The notes beneath the pieces were generated by a model. That model worked only from the letters and a program-made list of their open reading frames with translations. It was not told where the DNA came from and ran no database searches. A DNA stretch of 64,000 nt from Dermacoccus nishinomiyaensis (GTDB taxonomy: Bacteria; Actinomycetota; Actinomycetes; Actinomycetales; Dermatophilaceae), in contig NZ_UFXX01000001.1 of the NCBI RefSeq assembly GCF_900447535.1, forward strand, positions 1,054,001 to 1,118,000. Reading direction: 5' to 3'. Shown here piece by piece: positions 63,564 to 64,000 of the stretch (position 1 is the first letter of the stretch; each line of letters starts with the position of its first letter). Position numbers and translations under genes: made by a program.

Positions 63564-64000
63564 AGCGAGGCTCCCCCACCGGCATCTTCGCGGTGCTCGC
63601 CGCCGCCCTCCTGTGGGGTACCACGGGGACTGCGGCGACGTTCGCACCGGCAGTCGGCCCGCTGGCCATGGGCGCGGCCGCGCTCGGCATCGGCGGGATC
63701 CTGCAGGCAGCCATCGCGGCCCCCTCGCTCCGCCGGGAACGACCCGCACTGTCTTCGCAACGTGGGACAGTGCTCGTCGGAGCCGCAGCCGTGCTGATCT
63801 ACCCGCTGGCCTTCTACAGCTCGATGCATCTGGCTGGCGTCGCGGTCGGCACTGTTGTGTCCCTCGGCTCTGCCCCCATCGCCTCGGGCCTTCTGGAACG
63901 AGTGATCGAGCGACGCAGACTCAGCGGCTGGTGGATGCTCGCCGTAGCGCTCGGCATCGCGGGCAGCGCAGTACTGTGCGCTGCGAAGATGCACGACTCG
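63560..64000 (+). CDS. EamA/DMT-family transporter, 5' part
   Basis: A GTG start at 63560 overlaps the tetR stop (GTGA). The first 147 codons read VKRGSPTGIFAVLAAALLWG, then TTGTAATFAPAVGPLAMGAA, with four to five membrane segments and a second part YPLAFYSSMHLAGVAVGTVV typical of EamA transporters (RhaT/YdcZ-like). The gene runs off the right edge. TetR-controlled DMT proteins usually export small metabolites or drugs; the substrate is unknown. Confidence 0.85.
   Translation, partial: MKRGSPTGIFAVLAAALLWGTTGTAATFAPAVGPLAMGAAALGIGGILQAAIAAPSLRRERPALSSQRGTVLVGAAAVLIYPLAFYSSMHLAGVAVGTVVSLGSAPIASGLLERVIERRRLSGWWMLAVALGIAGSAVLCAAKMHDS

Overview
The window is high-GC DNA from an actinobacterium, most likely of the Micrococcales; Dermacoccaceae is my guess from general gene content, not a demonstrated placement. 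Supporting evidence is mshB of mycothiol synthesis, actinobacterial-type panD, fumC, ldh, gdhA and corA, strong GC bias at third codon positions, and a DtxR-like iron box.

Two blocks are chromosomal backbone. Positions 1-19,000 hold a truncated FAD oxidase, an alpha/beta hydrolase, a VanW-type wall protein, a flavin reductase coupled to mshB, typA, a VIT-family transporter, panD, a HAD hydrolase, ldh, fumC, corA, an SMI1/KNR4 protein, a DinB-ASCH fusion and two MFS transporters. Positions 44,670-59,030 hold a sirtuin, a siderophore-interacting protein, a decayed metallo-beta-lactamase, an acyl-CoA dehydrogenase pair, an overlapping operon of permuted ATP-grasp, S9 peptidase and M20 hydrolase, gdhA, an MntA/HepT remnant, a ParB-like protein and a Kef-type antiporter. 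Strong hairpin terminators separate most convergent genes.

Between them lies a mosaic island of about 25 kb (about 19,385-44,378). Its edges fall in remnants of one kind of MFS transporter: a C-terminal piece at 19,084-19,385 and a middle piece at 44,378-44,581, both on the minus strand. The left part carries a decayed gene, a Schlafen/AlbA-type protein and a serine recombinase. From 22.27 to 27.4 kb comes a cassette-like array: single genes (ornithine cyclodeaminase-like, unknown, cytidine deaminase-like, small membrane proteins, nitroreductase) in both orientations. A 20-nt partly palindromic repeat, consensus GCNNAAACGANNGKTTNNGC, stands at nearly every boundary. One boundary has a two-box, attC-like layout. 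The repeat halves recur around an AbiEi/AbiEii toxin-antitoxin pair (31.2-33.4 kb), where two IS30 copies sit at the same point of the repeat. No integron integrase is visible. This array is the main candidate for an undescribed system.

The island also holds nested insertion sequences: IS481 inside the deaminase gene, IS3 against IS256 against IS30, and an IS110 transposase gene split by a 6.9 kb segment (37,144-44,050). That segment is bounded by inverted IS5-family copies and a TA duplication, and contains IS3, ISL3 and IS256 elements.

At the right end (59,181-62,568) two adjacent DUF262 genes look like a GmrSD-type defence module. A TetR regulator with a 13-bp inverted-repeat operator and the start of an EamA-type transporter close the window.
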